Shown here in pieces: positions 62,040 to 64,000 of a stretch of DNA of 64,000 nucleotides. Numbering within the stretch: the stretch's first letter is position 1; every line of letters begins with the position of its first letter. The position numbers were made by a program, and so were the translations under genes. The notes beneath the pieces were generated by a model. That model had not been told where the DNA came from. It worked only from the letters and a program-made list of their open reading frames with translations, and did no database searches. The DNA comes from Aphis gossypii. Lineage: Eukaryota > Arthropoda > Insecta > Hemiptera > Aphididae. The DNA lies in NCBI RefSeq assembly GCF_020184175.1, contig NC_065531.1, positions 26,309,213 to 26,373,212 of the forward strand. The letters run 5' to 3'.

Positions 62040-63240
62040 AAACACATTACGGTGAATAATACACATTGCCCGCGAGACTGCAGCAATATAAATTATGGGC
62101 AACGGTTGTCGACCGTGCGAGTGTTAAGATTCGTACGTAATCGTATTATCATTAATTGCGAACGAATTCCTACGCGTAGTACAACTACTGTTTAGTAGAA
62201 TAATAAAATTATCGACCGACCCGATTAAAAAGTATCAATCGATTTTAGCGAAACAAAAGAAAATAACGTCGCAAAGCGCATTTTATTGTAAAATACTATC
62301 ACATATTATGTACGAGTCGTACAATATATAGTTAACATTATATAATAGCAGTTACCGTATACATCATTATTATAAATTATTTTAAGTTATAACAATATAA
62401 AGGATCGGAAATTTTCGATGCGCGGTTCGACCTGGCGACCCATTTTCTGTTGCGTCGAGATAAAAGACTTCTAGACAATAATATTATATAATAGTACAAT
62501 CTCGGCATTTTATCCGGTCCGCGGCGGCAGTCTATCGTGTTTTATTTTGTACGTATATTTTCCGTACATCGCTATGGAAATGTGCACCGGCGGTTTCGCG
62601 ACGGTGGTAAAAATTAAACACGCTGCCGTTTCTCTACAAGCTTATTATCATATTTTATCGTGTACGAGTACTACGTATTATTATTATATATATACGTAAA
62701 TATGTACTACTACGGAGCGGGCGCTATAGTATTTATTCACTTCGACGAAGTGCACTCTAGTTAAGTACGTTACACTGAAAAGAAGAGAACAGATTTTTTT
62801 CCTTCCCCTCTCGTCTCGCGCGGTCTACATATATATTGTATAAATATATATTATATATTTTTTAGAACACCACAGATTTCCGGTCACGTTGACGTCCGTT
62901 TGCTTTTACTCCTACCGCCTACACACACATACATACCCATTAACATCTCACCGCCGCACACCGCGGTCGAGCCGTTTGACGAATGATGTTTCGCGGCGAA
63001 TACGCGGTTTTTTCGCCGTTATTCCTCCTTCATCATCCCCTTTTCCCCTACCCCTAACCAGGGCCACTTTGGGCTATGTGTTCCATTAGGCGACTGCCGC
63101 GTATACATAATGCATGTATTATGCAGTACGCACAGCTAGTCTAGGCGCGTGTGTACATTATACTCTGCTGGATGTGCACCACTTTAACGCATCAATCCGC
63201 GGGCGGCGAATGATTTCACCCCATCCTCTCATCGCTTCTA
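62040..63240. promoter_or_regulatory. CpG-rich region, three blocks
   Basis: GC- and CpG-rich blocks at about 62055-62220, 62400-62640 and 62800-63240. A 15-base hairpin CACTTCGACGAAGTG lies at 62738-62752. An ATG at 62573 opens a short frame (MEMCTGGFATV) ending at a GTAAAA, but nothing else supports an exon. Confidence 0.35.
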
Positions 63241-64000
63241 CCTAAATATTATATTTTTTTTTCAATTCGTCTTCGTAGACGTTCGTGTGATACGTTAAAA
63301 ATACACGAGTGTACAGTATACACCTACACGGTTATAGGTACTGTATAATAAATATGTAGAGTACGTATATACAGCGATCACTTTGTACATACAATATACA
63401 TATTATACGCCCAAGGTGTGCAGGATTACTATATGGTATAGGGGTTTTTCCGAACAAGACGAGTGTACGGAAATATTTTTATCTCAAAAACTTGGCAACA
63501 AAAACATTTTGGGCTCGACGGACGCGATACGAAAACGCTCTTTTCACCCTCTCTATAGTGCGACTATCTCTATATATTATATTATTATGTTAAACGTTTT
63601 GTTCGGCTGTGTGTCTCGACGATGGTTGTAAAGTATACGAAATAATAATAATAGTAATATTATGACGGATCCCTGATATGATAATTTGTCGTTAAACAGA
63701 CGCGTTCGCCAATGTAAATCCAATCGTTAAGATTGGTATCTACCCCTTCCCAGATTATCCGTCAAAGTATTTATTATTTTTTTAAAAATGTTTTCAATAA
63801 ATTATTTTGATATTTTTTAGAACTTTTAAATTTTTTTTTAATGATATGATAGCTTAAAAGTTTCAGCTATGGTTAGGCACAGTTTACTTGTGAGACAATA
63901 TGCATACAGTTATCTTAAATCTGTCTAAAACTTAAACCCGACAATCCAATCAAGCATCAGAATAGGTTTTTTTATATTATTGTTATTTATAAGGTCGCGG
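63241..64000. other. Noncoding, right edge of window
   Basis: Mixed AT-rich and CpG-containing sequence (63460-63640). The frame at 63383-63631 has no recognisable family or splice context. Confidence 0.4.

Noticed and set aside
1..64000. CRISPR array, operons or bacterial genes
   Set aside because: No regularly spaced direct repeats were seen, and every recognised gene has introns and animal orthologues.

Overview
The window looks like a piece of an insect nuclear genome, most likely an aphid (Hemiptera: Aphididae). It is very AT-rich, its genes are split by short GT-AG introns, and every protein that can be assembled is a conserved animal housekeeping protein. The words 'taggtacctac', 'cagtggcgtag' and 'gattctgagcggag', which I associate with aphid repeats, recur. 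No bacterial or viral genes were seen. Coding sequences were assembled by eye from splice sites, reading phase and known family sequences, and every exon chain below keeps a continuous frame.

Bases 1-28.8 kb are a compact block of housekeeping genes. In order they are: a SRFBP1/BUD22-like ribosome-biogenesis gene (minus, cut by the left edge), a lysosomal-type beta-galactosidase of family GH35 (minus, 11 exons), tRNA-dihydrouridine synthase 2 (minus, 6 exons), DNAJC17 (minus, 7 exons), APC/C subunit 15 (plus, 3 exons), ADCK1 (plus, 10 exons), COP9 signalosome subunit 4 (plus, 9 exons) and the mitochondrial porin VDAC (minus, 6 coding exons plus a 5'UTR exon). DNAJC17 and ANAPC15 are divergent and share a 389-bp promoter interval. 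COPS4 and VDAC converge with 168 bp between stop codons.

Bases 28.8-38.7 kb contain no intact gene. They hold transposon remnants: an element with about 90-bp inverted repeats, hAT-like MITEs, a SINE-like sequence and a broken MULE transposase. From 38.7 kb on the landscape changes to long AT-rich noncoding stretches with CpG-rich islands near 39.0, 47.9, 50.5, 55.7, 59.4 and 62.6 kb. A small exon at 40.23-40.34 kb starts a protein with a signal peptide and ends in a perfect donor, but no following exon is visible. The simplest reading is the 5' part of a secreted or cell-surface gene with a very long first coding intron. A two-exon IQCK-like gene on the same strand (44.47-45.62 kb) would be nested inside it.

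The most distinctive observation is a set of tiny palindromes (28-52 bp) that begin CA and end TG and are flanked by 7-8 bp perfect direct repeats, as hAT insertions are. One sits inside the DNAJC17/ANAPC15 shared promoter. About ten larger nonautonomous DNA transposons can also be delimited, most with 8-bp target-site duplications, and many of them sit in introns of the housekeeping genes.
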